Assembly (NCBI GenBank): GCA_028023455.1
Contig: JAQFVV010000156.1
Span: forward strand, 2,313,236-2,377,235
Length of the DNA: 64,000 bases
Source: Epiperipatus broadwayi
Taxonomy: Eukaryota > Onychophora > Udeonychophora > Euonychophora > Peripatidae
Direction of reading: 5' to 3'
The translations under genes were made by a program, and so were the position numbers. Each line of letters begins with the position of its first letter. Position 1 is the stretch's first letter. Shown here one piece after another: positions 45,627 through 59,360 of the stretch. The notes under the pieces were generated by a model that had not been told where the DNA came from, ran no database searches, and was given only the letters and a program-made list of their open reading frames with translations.

Positions 45627-47019
45627 CTAAATTTTAAAAAATGTATAAAGATTATTATTTTAATAACAATATAAAACTAATTAATAAAATTTATGTAAAT
45701 ATTATATATATATGCAGTTTATGCAGATGACTTTCATGTCCATGACAAAGGGTAAATCCAGATAAAAGTTAAAACCATTGTCATATAAATAAAAATCTTC
45801 AAACAAGCTTAAGATTTTTTTCAAATAGATGCCCATTATCAGAATAGTTAGCTACACCTTGGTATATAAATATCTCTTTATTCTTACTTAGAGGTAAAAT
45901 GGGACAAAAAAATCCCCTCATTCATTGTCAGTTACTAGTCAGATGAGTTACATCTTCATTTCCCATTGTTTCTCTGTGGGAAAATAAGAGCCTTTTTTTT
46001 TTTTTTAATAATGATATAGTGAAGTGATTAAAGATTATTCAATCTTATGTGTATCTGCTCAGTCTTTTTCTTTCTTCACAGATGAATGATAACATAGCTC
46101 TTTAGCAGACAAATTATAATTGTTAATGATGTAAAACAATTATTTAAATTATTCAAAAATGGTTACATACTAAAAATTATATATTCGTGAAACAAAAAAA
46201 ATCACATTCATTTTTTGTTTTGAACAAATAAATAAATGAATAAATTTATTTAGTATATTGCTATACTATAAAACACTGTATCATTATACTGATTTTATAA
46301 AATGTTAAGATTTATAAAATTATTCAATACTTATTGAAAGGCACAGGAATATCTATTAAAGTGCACATTTTAAAACATGTACAAACATAAAATTCAGATA
46401 AATGGAATAAAAAAATAAACAATGATATAAAACTAATAAAATTAAATAAAAATCTTCACAATAAAAAATTTCATAGTGATATCTGAAATTTCTTACTTAT
46501 CCTTTCTTTCATTTACAAGTCTTCTTTGGACTTTTTAAAAATAAAGTTTGTCCAAAAAATCTAAAAATAAATTCCATGGAAACTATTTATCTTAGGCCTA
46601 ATTATTACACAGAAGAATATGTATGAACAGAAGTTTTCAGAACCATAGCTAAAATTTTAAGTTGATATTTAAAAGATACAGCCATTTGAGTAGTAGTTAG
46701 TGAAATTCTCATAAGTTCAGAATTGGGTCATTTCACTGAGGACCCAAAGCTTTATATATGCAGAAAAATGTGCATTCTGCACTTGACTGAGATATTCCTT
46801 GCTCAGCACTTGAAAATATATTTATTAAAATTTGTGATTTCCAATGTTAACACTTTTTTCTTGGTTTTTGAAAAATAAAAATATTTTTTATTTCACCTTT
46901 TTTAATTTCATATTATTGGAATCATATTACATTAAATATTTGCTGAGAAAAGTATAAATAAATCAAAAATCTGAAAAAATCCAATAAAAAAAGTTCCATG
47001 AAAAACATTATGGATCGAT

Positions 47020-49165
47020 TGCAAGATGAAAGTCTCAAGTTTAATCCAGTTTCTCTGATTTCTAGTATCTTTTCTCTACATCACACCAGAAAACTTCATT
47101 ATTTCATCCATCCATCTCATAATTGGTCTCTTTCTATGTCTTTTACAATCGTTTGAGATTTAGTTTAATATATCAATTGTCCATCTATTATTATCTCTTC
47201 TAGCAATATGTCCAGCCCAATTCCATTTCAGTGTCTTAATTCTTTCAATATCAGTAATTGTTCTCTCATCCATGTATTTCGTTTTCGATCCCTTATTATT
47301 CTTAACATATATTTCTGCATACTTCGTTGAGTAGTCTGAATTTTCTGTTTTACTATTCTGTTAAGTGTCCAAGTCTTAGATCCATAAAATAAAAAATGAT
47401 AAAACATATTTATTAAAAACCCTCCTTTTCAAACACATATTTCTTTTTAATATTGTTATTTCTACCAAAAATATTCTATTCAAGCTCGATTCTATGATTA
47501 ATTTCATCCATTATGTTTACATCTGTATTAATAATTTGACTAAGAAACTCAGTAGTTGTAACTTCTAATTCATCATTATCAATCTATAATTTCTTCATTT
47601 AAAAATATTCATTGAACAATACTTCAGTCTTTTTAGCATTTAACTTTCAACCCTACTTTCTTATTTCATCTGATATTAATTGCTACATTTCCTGAAGCTC
47701 TGAAACATTATGGGCAAAAACAATTAAATCATATGCAAAACCTAGATGCCTTAAATAATCTCCATTTACTTTTAATCCCTTAGTTTCCCATTTTAATTCA
47801 CAAAATACTTCTTGTAACTGCTGTAAAAAGTTTGGGAAATAATGGAGTCACTTTATCGCAAATCCTTCTCAATGTTAATCTTCTTAATATGATTAAGCAA
47901 TTACATTTCGATAAATATTCTTCAGAGTATGACAATATCCTGGATCTACAACTTGATAATCTAAGGCTTTAATCATTGTAGAAATGCTTATAGAATCAGA
48001 TGTCTTTTCATAATCCATAAATTCAAAATATAATGGCAACGCATATTTATTGGTCCTTTCTATAACTTTTTTTAATACTTCAAAAACCACTTTTAAATTC
48101 TGCTTGTTCTTTTGATTGATTAAAATCCAAAATTTGCTGTGGACAAGTTATAATTATCTTGTTAAAAATTTTGTATAGAACTGATAAAAAAATGACAGAA
48201 CTGTAATTTCTAATATCTTTATCATCTTTTTTAAATATCAAAATTACTATAAAATTCTTCCAATAATCTAATACATCTTTATCAGTAAGACATTTGATAT
48301 ATAATTTTGCCAACAATTTTTCTATTTCTTTACCTGCATCTTTTAAGATATTGATTATAATACCATTATTATAAGGAGCTTTTTCCTTTTTCATAGATTT
48401 AACTGCATATCCTCACTTCATTTAAAATATTGGGAAATTCATAAAATGTAGTAAATATACAATATACTTTTTGTTTTCTTGTTCTTTATTGCTATATAAT
48501 TCTTCATAAACTCTTCCACACATTTCATGTCAACTCTCTGTTTTGCTTTTTTGCCATAGTTCCATTTTTTCTTGTTGTTGAAATAAATACTCTACCAATT
48601 CCGAGAAGTTGCTCTAGACTTTTATTTTCTTTGATAGCTTTTTTAGTCAATTCACAATTATATTTTCTAATATTGCTATTAACTCTTTTTAGCATCAGTT
48701 TATAAAATTCCTAGATATTTGTCATAAAAGATTATTTTTATTTATTTTCATATTCCTTCTTTTCCTCATACCTTATTTTGTTTCAGAAAAAAAATTAAGG
48801 GTAAATTGCCACTTTCTTGTACCACCTATTTTTATTGCAATTCTTAATAGTATATCAGCTATCTTCCTCCTATTGATTTCATTCAAATCTGAATTATCTT
48901 CAAAATCTGTTAATATTTAAAAACAATTTGTAAGTTCTAATTTAAATTCATTGTAATGTTTCTGAAGGTTAGGAATATGAAGTATTAACAATAACTTTCT
49001 TAATAATTTTTATCTCTAGTTTTCCATTGATACATATCTTACATCTCACTAACAAATGATCATTTCCTGTGTTATATTTATTAAAAACATTACAGTCTTG
49101 AAATACATATTTTCTGTTAATCAAAATATAATCTAATTCTGCTGTATCTTTATTTGTATGCTTCT
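47020..49165 (-). pseudogene. RTE-like LINE, endonuclease C-terminus to 3' end
   Basis: Reading the minus strand from 49165: KDTAELDYILINRKYVF, then NTGNDHLLVRCKI (family SDHRLVR, the catalytic histidine region of the AP-like endonuclease). A decayed linker follows, then reverse transcriptase with KEKAPYNNGIIINILKDAG near 48390-48330, VILIFKKDDKDIRNYSSVIF near 48250-48190, YFEFMDYEKTSDSISISTMI near 48030-47970, and YCHTLKNIYRNV near 47930-47895. Remains of the ADD region (gccaaaacaat near 47715) and the C-terminal WxWAGHIARRD block (near 47180-47240) come next. Stops and shifts are many. It is the same family as 1-1060; both copies end alike (GVM then a stop, then RE). Confidence 0.8.
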
Positions 49166-49249
49166 ATGGTTGATGGCCAAAGGCAAAGATGCTAAAAATC
49201 CTGACTAGATGTGGGTTGCCATTTGATGAGCTTTCATTTAGTTACTTAC

Positions 49250-49770
49250 AACTGCAGATTACTTTTAAATGGAGGAAGTTTGCAAGAATTGGGAGAGTCG
49301 AATATTGAATGAAACATTATTGGACAATGTGAAGGAAGAAGGTGAAGAGACTATTGATTTAATAAATAAACGAGTACTTTACTACAAAGGCACAAATACT
49401 GAAAACACAAGTGGAGTAGTATTCATTATAAATAAAAAAAGTGGAAGAGCAGTATTGGGGAAATTGATAGTGTATCAGACAATGACAAGATTGGTTATTC
49501 AACTTAATGGAAATTATTAAATACAGATAATTCAAATTCATGCTCCAACAATTATCAATCTGATAAAGTAGAACATTTTTGTATGGATATAAAAGTTTTT
49601 GATCAGATCCAACAACATTTTAAAATTGTCATAGGAGATTTTAACACTAGAATTGGTAAAAGATGAAAGTACTGTGGGTATATTTGGTTATGATGACAGA
49701 AATGAAAAAGCACACAGATTTGTGGAGTTGGCAGAAAAAGAAAAACTGTACATTACAATACTATATGGCA
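49250..49770 (+). pseudogene. RTE-like LINE, endonuclease N-terminal part, inverted
   Basis: The plus strand encodes the upstream half of an AP-type endonuclease. GEETIDLINKRVLYYKGTNT, then SGVVFIINKKSGRAVLG at 49340-49460, are followed by IQIIQIHAPT near 49520-49550 (family IQVYAPT). FKIVIGDFNTRIG near 49617-49660 (family IIGDWNAKVG) and FGYDDRNEKAHRFVELAEKE near 49680-49740 complete it. It stops where the minus-strand piece at 49165 takes up (…TAELDYIL). The two pieces are therefore the two halves of one element in opposite orientation. Confidence 0.8.
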
Positions 49771-50859
49771 TTACGTTAATGTATAAAGTATGAACAGTTG
49801 TTTTCAAAAACCAGTACCATAGTACATTATAACATACTAAATTTTCTTTATTATTAATAGTATATAATAATTTTATACTATAATGTATATACATAGTATT
49901 TCAATATATATACTAGTAATAAGTATTTGGAGTGCAACAATTTTCAACATCATACATCATTTATTAAAATTTATAATCATGGGATTTGAATGTGCTTTTA
50001 ATTAGTCATGGAATATGAGCCTTATAAATTAATGAACACATTTCCATATACCATTAAATTTCACATTAATATACATATGCATACATTTTTATATTCTCTG
50101 TAATGTTATTTTACCAATAAATTTTAAAATTTGATTAGAATTTAAATATTTTAATTTTTATTTATAAAAATAAAATAATCCTGTATATGAATGAACTACA
50201 AATCAATTAACTTAAAACAAATAATTTTTACATAAGAACTATTCAACAGTCCCTGTTAAATAGTAATTTCTTTATAATATAAAATTATTTTTTCCATCAC
50301 CAAACACAAAGTTTTCACTGATGAAAATAAGTGGACAAAAATATCATATTCATAGCATCTTCATATGATTTCTCTTTAAATTTTCAAATGATATTAATTT
50401 TTTAAGGGTGAACATATAAATAATTAATGAAAATTTTTAATGGTGAAATAAACAGCAGGATTGGGTCATTATTACAATAGCTCACCATACAAAGAGACTC
50501 AATATCTTGGGAAATTCATTATATATTCAAAAAAGTAATATAATCTTTATAACTTTGGTTTATTTGTTTGCTGTAGTACAATTTTAATTTAACAATTTAA
50601 ATGGAATCTTCTAATTTTTTTTGTATTATTTTAAGAAGATATTAAAATAGAAAAAATGCAATCCATATGCATTTCAATGCTTTTACTAAATTTTATTTGT
50701 TTCAAAGTTATGAATGATTCAAAGCTAACATAAGAGAACAGAATTGATGAAGTCTGTAGATTGGTCAAAACTAAAAATAAATATAAGATAATAAAAGCAT
50801 CATATTAGATGCATAAGGATTGGCTTTTAAAAATTTTTAAATTTACGAGAACTAACCTT

Positions 50860-51720
50860 TGCTTTACCATTATTAATTTTATAAGTGTCATATTTAGCAC
50901 TGCAAATATTCTATAGTACATATTTTCATCATATTAATCATTGTCAACAAAGTTAAAAATAGAGAGAAATCTCAGACTTGTCAATTAAAATGTAATATCA
51001 ATTAATTAAAAATGTTAAGAAATTTCTTGATTGATTTAAAAATTCATTCCTTCTAATGTAAACATTTGAAGGATTTCTCTCTATTTATTAAAAAAAAAAG
51101 GAAGGTAAAGGAGAACATTGTTCTTTTATTGATAAAGCTTTCTTATGCTATAGCTAGAAAGCATTTCCATTATCTATAAGAATAGTGGCATTGATATTTA
51201 ATCTTGGAAATACTTAACATATATATATTTCGCATTGTAAATATTCTGTATTACATATTTTTAACATTTGAATTATTGTTGATAAAATCTCAGATTTATC
51301 AATTAAAAATATCAGTTGATTAAAATTTTAAAAATATATTTCTAGATTGATTTAAAAATTCATTTCTTCTAACCTAAATGCTTGAGTCATTTGTATTTAA
51401 CAAAATAGAAAGATAAAAGATAAGTTTTTTTTATCGAAAAAGTTGTCATATACTATAATCAGAGGGTAAATTATATGCACTTATCTGTAAATATCAAAAA
51501 TATTAAGGTATAATTTTATGTGTAGAAATAATCTAAGTCAAATGTACTTCGATGTAAATTGTTATTTGTAGAGATAAAATAAATCAAATGTATTTCTGTA
51601 TAAATTGTTATCTGTATTTCAATTACTTATAATTATATCATCTAGATTTAATCTTGAATCATTATACATATATATTTAGCATGTTCTGTATTGCATGTTT
51701 TCAATCAAGTGTTGAATTAA
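50860..51720. repeat. Satellite-like array of ~330-bp units (left part)
   Basis: Units share gcaaatattctatagtacat, then a cattgt-gat segment, ctcagacttgtcaatta, ttgatttaaaaattcattcc, ttctctctatttattaaaa and a ctttcttatgctatagctag segment. Copies start near 50895 and 51230, with a partial one near 51660-51715. A ~47-bp tandem pair lies inside at 51520-51615 (gtagaaataatctaagtcaa / gtagagataaaataaatcaa). Confidence 0.75.
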
Positions 51721-54425
51721 GGCTAATGAGAGGCACCATAGTGGCAGATAGTGGAAAAGCCTTTAGATATGAAGACCAACCACGAATAAAAAATAAGCAG
51801 TCCTCAATCAAAAGCTCCTGCTGCCATGAAGGATAGGATATTGGTTCATCAAAAACTAGATACTGTTTCAGATACAAACAGTCTTTTCTGTCTCCCTCTC
51901 TTTCTCCTTTAGGTCATCTAAGTTATTGTAGAGCCCAGTGGTCATGCATTTCTCATGCTATTAGACATCTCCTTATAATAAGTGTGACAATGGGACTGTA
52001 TTTGTGCGACAACATTTCCATCCTTTAACTACACACATAACATTTCTGACCAATATTTTTTTCTCCCTTTTTTTTTTTAGAATCAAACTCTCAAGAATCA
52101 AGAAAGCAATGATGGCAACAGGCCTGGCAATCTTTAGTTGTGATCTTTGCTCGTGGCAGTTTAATCATGAGTCAGTTTCAAACTGGATTTAAGTGAGAGA
52201 TGATTTTCATTTGATAAAAGATTGTATACAGAAGCCCTATTTAGAGATCCCCTTGCTTACAATGGAAGTGGAAAAGCTTGGAAAAAGTGATCTAAAAATA
52301 ACCTGTCTCATACAATCTAACTAATTTGGCATGCCTGGCAGATTACTCATTTCAGCAATAGAAATATTAATAATAATAATAATATCAGTAGTAGTAGTGA
52401 AGCAAGAGATAGTGGTAGTAACAAAGGTAAGTATCATAAATCTTGAAGATACAAATGAAGGATTGCAGTTTCTGCTAAGAACTGTCAAGATTTAAGATTG
52501 ATATAGCTGCTCTTAGCAAAACATATCTCACAGAAGAAGGACATTTATTAGATGCATGGACAGAAATCTTTTAGCAAAGATCAGTCAGTGAAAAAAGAAT
52601 GTAAAGTGTTGAATGTGTTGCAAGATCTAATTTATTTATCTTCTATTGTTAGAATTCATTATTGTATCAATAAAAGGCTATTAATCTTAAAACTTGCCTT
52701 TCACAATGATACTAATGCTCATTTTATTAGTGTCTATGCTCCAACCTTAGATTCAGAGAATTTAGAAAAGGAAAGCTTTTATTCCTTGTGGGATAGGATT
52801 ATTGCAGCAATAGCATTAAAAAATTGAATTTTTCTTCTTGGAGACTTTAATGCACGTATTGATACAAATAGTAGATTTTTCCAAGCAGAAAATGCCACGT
52901 TTTTTTATATTAATAAATCACAAATAATGTTAGAAAAAGTTATGATTTTTCTTTTTAGTGAATCCAAGAATAATTTACTTGTATCCATAACACATGCTTT
53001 AATAATATGACAGTCATGAAAATACAAATTAATAATTTTTGTGTTTAATAATTGTTGAAATTTAGTATGAATAGCAGAATCTTTTAAAGAATGAAATCAA
53101 TTTTCTTGTGAATATGATATTAATCACACCTATTTTTTAATGTATATCATTTTAATCTTGGAGCATATTTATCTATGATCTGTATTTTGACTCCTAATTA
53201 TAATATAATCTATTAAATATCATTGTTTTGAGTGTGGATGTATCCATATTCCTTTGCAGTATTTTTTTCTACCTAAACAAAGAGCTTGTGAGTCACTCCA
53301 TGAGTTGTGCAAAAATTCAATAATAACAAATTATTTGAATTTTCTGCTTGGCAAAATATTAGATTAAATGTGGAACTTCATAAGTATAAAGATCTAAAAG
53401 CAGAATCTCAATGACTGACCAGAACACTTAAAAATGATTGGTAAATTAAAAACTATAAAGAAGATTGACATTCACTGGCCACAATCATTCTAGATCTTTT
53501 TTTGATGCATTGAAAGCAATATGACAAGGATATTGTCAACAAATGGAAAGAGGATTTTGATCACCTTTTGAATAAATGATATCTTTTAATGATATATCCA
53601 TTTTATCTAATCATTTATATTAGGACAAAGATATCCAGCTTAATAAATTCAAAACAGTTCTTTGTAATCTTAAAAATGGAAAGGCTATAGGTTCTGATGA
53701 AATACTCAAAGGTTTTAAAATATAATGGTGATGTGTTAGCCTAAAAAATATTGGAATTTTTTTTAGAAATATCTGAACCCATGAAGTTTTGTCATTCAAT
53801 CTTCAGAATGTTTTTATTGTTCCAATTTTTAAAACCACAGAGATAGTGATAATTATGATGAAATATTATATTATTTATTTCAGCAAAAAAACTTTCAAGA
53901 ATTTTGCTGAATAGATTGCATCCCATTATAGATGAATAGTTACCAGAGATTCAAAATGGGTTTAGAGAATCAAGAAGTTCTATAGATATGACTTTATTGC
54001 CAGACAAATGAAAGACTAGTGTCAGGAACAAAGAAGTGATTTGTATATTGCTTTTACAGATTTGGTCATTCAATTAATAGGACAGACCTATGTATGTCAT
54101 TGTTTGAAATTAATTGGTTGTCCAAGAAAATTTATTCATTTTATACAGCTTCTATATGATGGAAGGAGAGGAAGTGTTATTACTACAGGGGAAAATCTGA
54201 AGCATTTGAAATGAAAAATGGTGTCAAACAAGGATGTGTACTTGTTCTAACATATGTTTTCAATTTTTATGGCAGTAAAAATGTACCATAAGTGATCATA
54301 TTTGTGGTTCCCATATTGGTTTGTTTAATCATCACAAAATTCATTTCTAGAATAGTTTTTTCCTCTTTCTCCTTTTTTTCACTCTCTTTTTTGGAAATGG
54401 AATAGCTATACTCATTTTTGAGTGG
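51720..54425 (+). mobile_element. Non-LTR retrotransposon (second family), decayed
   Basis: This is probably the insert splitting the satellite array. A 5' part without clear coding (51720-52440) is followed by an AP-like endonuclease: AVSAKNCQDLRLI near 52468, HFISVYAPTLDSENLEKESF at 52711-52770, then FLLGDFNARIDTN near 52835-52865. Reverse transcriptase scraps follow: NLKNGKAIGSDEI near 53665-53703, SAKKLSRILLNRLHPIIDE near 53880-53935, PEIQNGFRESRSSIDMTLL near 53945-54000, and GCPRKFIHFIQLLYDGRRG with TNGVKQGCV-like text near 54118-54245. The catalytic ADD region and C-terminus are missing, and the element jumps at ~54290 to the 3' untranslated segment shared with 33.2 kb. Confidence 0.75.
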
Positions 54426-54429
54426 CCAT

Positions 54430-54700
54430 TTGCTATTATTTACTACATACTTTCATCATTTCAATCATTATTGATAAGATTTAAAAAACAGAAATCACAA
54501 ACTTGTCAATTAAAAATATTAATCAATTTAAAAAATTCATTTCTTCAAATGTGTTTGAGATATTTCTCTCTATATGAAAAAAGAGACTAAAAACTGTATC
54601 ATTCTTTTACCAATAAAACTGATTTATACTCTGGCTAGAGTACATTTTCAATTATTTATAGCAACAGTGACATTTAATCTTGAAACATCATATATATGTA
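54430..54700. repeat. Satellite-like unit (right part, after the LINE)
   Basis: It resumes the 50.9-51.7 kb repeat: ctattatttactacatactt, cacaaacttgtcaattaaaa, aaattcatttcttcaaatgt, gatatttctctctatatg, then cattctttaccaataaaact and ctggctagagtacattttc. The 80-codon frame at 54574-54816 is part of it, not a gene. Confidence 0.75.
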
Positions 54701-54988
54701 AATGTGTATATGATGAAAAATGTAACTACAATGTTAGTCATATTTGTGTGATCATTTGGTTTTATTACAATACCAGTAACATTTCATCTGAATATTATCT
54801 GCCATGGATTAAGTAGTATGGGTTCAGACAATAATTGAGATTCAGTCTAAACATCATTACTGTAATAGTAATAACAGATAACCATATATAAGAATGAACC
54901 AAAAAACTTATAAATACATCTACATGAATATTTGAAAAGATAAATAAAGTTAAAATATAAATTAAAAAAATGATAAATTTTAAATTAC

Positions 54989-55134
54989 TTTGCCCTCATG
55001 ATGCATTTTAGCCCATACTTCTACAGTCAGACCCTTGGAAGCATCAACAGGATCTTCAATGGAAACAATTGTAGTATAAAGAAGACCTGACAAGTGAGTC
55101 CTAACTGTCCGCAAATGCCTGCAGTGAGCTAACC
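54989..55134 (-). CDS. SGSM1: SGSM1/2-like Rab GAP, exon upstream of the TBC domain
   Basis: A 146-nt exon has acceptor taattag|GGTTAG and donor GGCAAA|gtaatt. Its first two bases complete a codon from an upstream exon outside the window, then 48 codons end in phase 0. It reads LAHCRHLRTVRTHLSGLLYT, then TIVSIEDPVDASKGLTVEVW, then AKMHHEGK. Only this of the three frames is open. GLTxEVW just before a short linker and the YFGG exon fits the position in SGSM proteins where the region between the RUN/RBD part and the TBC domain lies. This segment is less diagnostic on its own than the TBC exons; the correct phase, splice sites and order support it. Confidence 0.8.
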
Positions 55135-58100
55135 CTAATTATAATAAAAAATATTACACATTATACACATGTATGACTTCAGATGTCCTTTTTTAAAAAA
55201 AAACAAAAACAAATTCTATATAATCTAAAATTATTTGAAGTGATTAGCATAAATAGATATTTACTTCTAACAATTAATAAAAAGAAAATGTCCTAAGCAT
55301 TGTTATGATCAATGCAGACATCTACTTATCAATCCATTTTATTATATTGTACTGTTCAGAATCTATTTAACAATTCACGGTTAAATTTAAGGCCTTTATT
55401 TTATGCACTAGAAAGTGCACGTTAATCAAATTATGAAAAGAAAATATAATCGATCATTTAAAGAGTCCGGGTATTTCAAGAACATAGCTATAATTCCTGA
55501 TTAACTGGCCTATTATTTATTATGATGTACACTGCCGGCAGAATCAGTTTTTTTATTTATTTGAAAAAGGGCACTAGTTATTAACCCACTAAATTCCACC
55601 GCATCACATTGTCATTTACTAAGCAAATTATTAAAAGATCGGGAATTACGTTTTCTTGTCATTTTAAAGCCTTTATATGATTCTTCCCTGGGGCTTAACT
55701 ATAGAACAAGCATATTGGCAAAGGTAACTTATTCATTTCTCATGCAATTAGTTAATAATAAATCTAATAAACTTAAAATTAATAACCTCTAATACTAAAA
55801 ATTAAGAATGTACAAAAAAAAGTTGATATTAAAGATAAATATTTTATTATAACAAACTAAAAATATTTAAAAGATGAATTATTAAATATTGAAAATAATA
55901 CACACATGCTAATCCAGATATTAATGCAAATAATTAGTCAGTTCATATTCTCATTCTCTTCTTTAAATAAGTGCAAATTCCTTGAATAATAAAAATAGTG
56001 AATGTCTATATTGGTACTACAAGCTTATAATTAACGTTAGTTTGCAAACATTTTAAAATCACAATTTAGGATATAAATAATCCTACAGGTAAGTACAGAA
56101 TGAGTTCATGGCTATTGTTTTTAAACTGTTCTTGGTCCGTCCTAAGGCTAGACTCGAAAGTTTCTTAGAGTGGTCTCTATGATGAAAGGTGTCTGCAAAA
56201 AAATGCTCCGGTTCCTCTCTCAGCATAACGATTTACTTCAGCATACCAGTAGTCTGGGATAGAACATTTTCTCTATCCCAGACACAATGGAAATTGCTAG
56301 CAAAGGAAAAGACACAAGATCTTGATTGTCATTATTTTCCTCCTTTTATACTTGCGATCAATTTTTAACTTCCCTGCGCATACATTATCTTTTGTTCTTT
56401 TATTAGAATACAAAATAATCTTGTACATTATTTTTTATATTTAGCTACAATGTCTCTTTTTCTACAAAATATTTCCAACATCTTTAATTAGCGTTAAAAA
56501 GTTTTTATCTGATTGTAATCCTTTGCGTTTGAAATTTCCTTTTATCTGGATAAATAATCTGCACTTTTATTCTTTCCAATTTTAACTTTTATTTTTAAGT
56601 AAACAGATATTAAACACAAAAATAACTTTCATTGCACATTATCTAAAAATAAATCATACTAACTAAAAAAGAAAATTAAATTGCATATTTTAAATGATAT
56701 TTAAATTTTACTTTTTTTAAAGCTTTTTTAAATATTACCAAATGCCAATGTATTTGAACCATATGTATGAAAAACAGTTCAATATATATAATAGTAATAG
56801 ATAGTGTATGCAAGATATAAATAAATATATATCCATAAGGTAATCATATAAATTTAAATACGGACAAAATTCAAACCTGTATAAATACTAAAATATTTTT
56901 CAAAAAAGACCAATAACCAAAAACGATTCCTGCAGTTAATTTGGTAATGTTATATTGCAACCATTAATTGTGCATGCTTACATAGATATCTCATAAATAG
57001 TGAAATTAAATAGATTTGATGCATGAGAACTTATATTGCTAAGTTTGATTTCTAAAAATATCAATAAGCGTGAAATTATATATAATTAATTTCACTAAAA
57101 TATATAATTAATGATCTAGATATTCAGTGTATATAAGTAGATAAACAATCATGCTAGGGTTCAAAGCATACAGTGCTTTTAAAATTCAAGCCATTAATTT
57201 GAGTGTGATAATTATAATAAAAAATAATTACTGGCTTTTGTAATGAGAAAGATCAATAGTCAAAAGCTAATCTGGAATCAATCTTTGGAACTATCATTTG
57301 GCATCATTTGATTATTCATGCTTACATAGATAGCTCAAGAATAATGATGTTAAATGGATTGCTGCTTTAAATATATTTATATGTTTCACTGGACAGAAAA
57401 GAGAATATGATTAAAAAAACAAAAAATTAAATTGGAAAAGATTAGAATATAACTATTTGAGAATGAACATTTTATTAACTTAATTTTTAATTATGCACGA
57501 TGGTTATTTTGATGCTGTCACAGTTGCAAAAATAGTTGAATTTAATATAGTATGGAAATGGAATTTTGGATTGCATCAAAACATCATCAAAATTGACAAT
57601 TTTCTACAAAAATTGGCATAGTGAAAAAAAGTTACAAGTAAATGTAAAACAAGCTTTAATTCTATTTTGCTAGAATATTTAATTTTTTTTAATGATTTTT
57701 TATTTTATTTTATTATATTACATATACTGCCTTGTTTATGCTAACTTATTTTAATGCAACAACAATATTTTGATCCAATTTTGAAATACTATTTTTGTTA
57801 CAATTACTTATTTATTTTTTTAATTTCTATTACATAGCCAACTGCTAAAAACCCTTGCATGATTTGTGAAAAGCAATCCAAACTACAATAACAAAAAAGA
57901 TCATAATATACTTTACTTGATAGTGATATATATGAATTGCATGTTGTGGATTCACCAACTGCCAATGATAACAAAAATGAAAAACTAAAAAAAAAAAAAG
58001 TAGAATAATGTCTACTTCTCTAAAAAGAACCAAGCAAAAAAAACCTGCATAAATAAAATAGCTCAGATGTTATATGTAATTTAAATAATTATGAAGAAAT

Positions 58101-59360
58101 GAATGTAACTGAGAGTATTATACTTTATAATCAACATAAGTTAATAGAATCTTCACAAAAACATATTTAAATTTGAAACTGAATTAAAAGAAAATATATT
58201 GAATACAGATAATATATATATAACTTTCTACATGACCTTTCATCCCTCAATAAATCTTTAGACAATGAATTTTATTAATCAAAGTTGAAGATACTAATGA
58301 GATCTAAACAATGTTTAAGAAATTATTAGAAAAAAAAAAAACCTATGGAAATAATCAAATTAAATAGAAAATAAATAAAAATTTAGTACAAATTATGATC
58401 ACAAGAAATCTATAATAGACAAATCTCTAATGTTGATAGCGAATAACATGATTACAGGGAAAAAAAAACTTATTTTAATTAATAAATGAGTGGCTGACTG
58501 AAAATATTTTTAAAATGCAGCAGCAGAAAAATAATATGATGTTAAAAGATTCCATATAAAATGTTTGAAAAATAATAATAAGACTGATAATATATTAAAA
58601 AAATTCTTTCAATATTTCTTTAATCATTTTATTTGAAAACATAGATGAAAATGAAAGCAATCAAACTTTCTCATCCAAATTTATCTGAATATATGGAAAG
58701 ACTTGATAACTTTTATCAAATACATAAATTTACTTAGCAACATTTTAGGTAAAGAGTGAATATTTTTCAAAAGCTCAATGAATTACTATTGAATCTCTGA
58801 TAATGAATAATACATAAATACATTACACATAGAAAGACACAATACCATTAATATACAAATGCACTTTATGCACGATCCTCATTTCTTAGTGACTCAGAAG
58901 AGCTTATAAATTTATAGCAAGAGATAAAATCCTTATGCAAAAATTATATAATTCGCTGAAATTTACTATTAGAAAGATGAGCTACTGGAGGCATTAATAT
59001 AATGAATTTAAATTTATTTACTTTTAAATTATTATTATCATTTTTGAGAAATATTTGCTAATAATTTATATTTAAGTGATTTTGAGTCCTGAACATTTTC
59101 TAAATCCAAAATTAAAGTTTGAACTGACATTTTTAACTTAATAGCAATTTATCTATATATTAAAAAATATACTTGAAAAATATATATATATTGATAAAAA
59201 TATATATAATTTGATTTATATTAATTGTATAATTAAATATTTAAATGACTTAAATAATTTTTCTGTTTAGGTCTCTTATAAATAGTACTAGTCAATTGAA
59301 ATGCTAGATACATAGTAAAAAATAAGAGTAGAAAATAAATTATTGACATATAATTTTAAT
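55135..59360 (-). other. SGSM upstream intron, AT-rich
   Basis: No further SGSM exon was recognised here. A small perfect hairpin gtctgggatag / ctatcccagac with a 10-base loop sits at about 56253-56284, in a GC-richer patch (56100-56350). The rest holds short A/T repeats. Confidence 0.5.

Larger units (their letters stand above)
45627..54988 (-). other. SGSM intron of ~9.4 kb
   Basis: This intron between the exons ending at 54989 and starting at 45626 holds an RTE element with a 5' inversion, a satellite-like array and a second LINE. The parts at 45.6-47.0 kb and 49.8-50.8 kb are AT-rich with no recognised feature. Confidence 0.7.
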
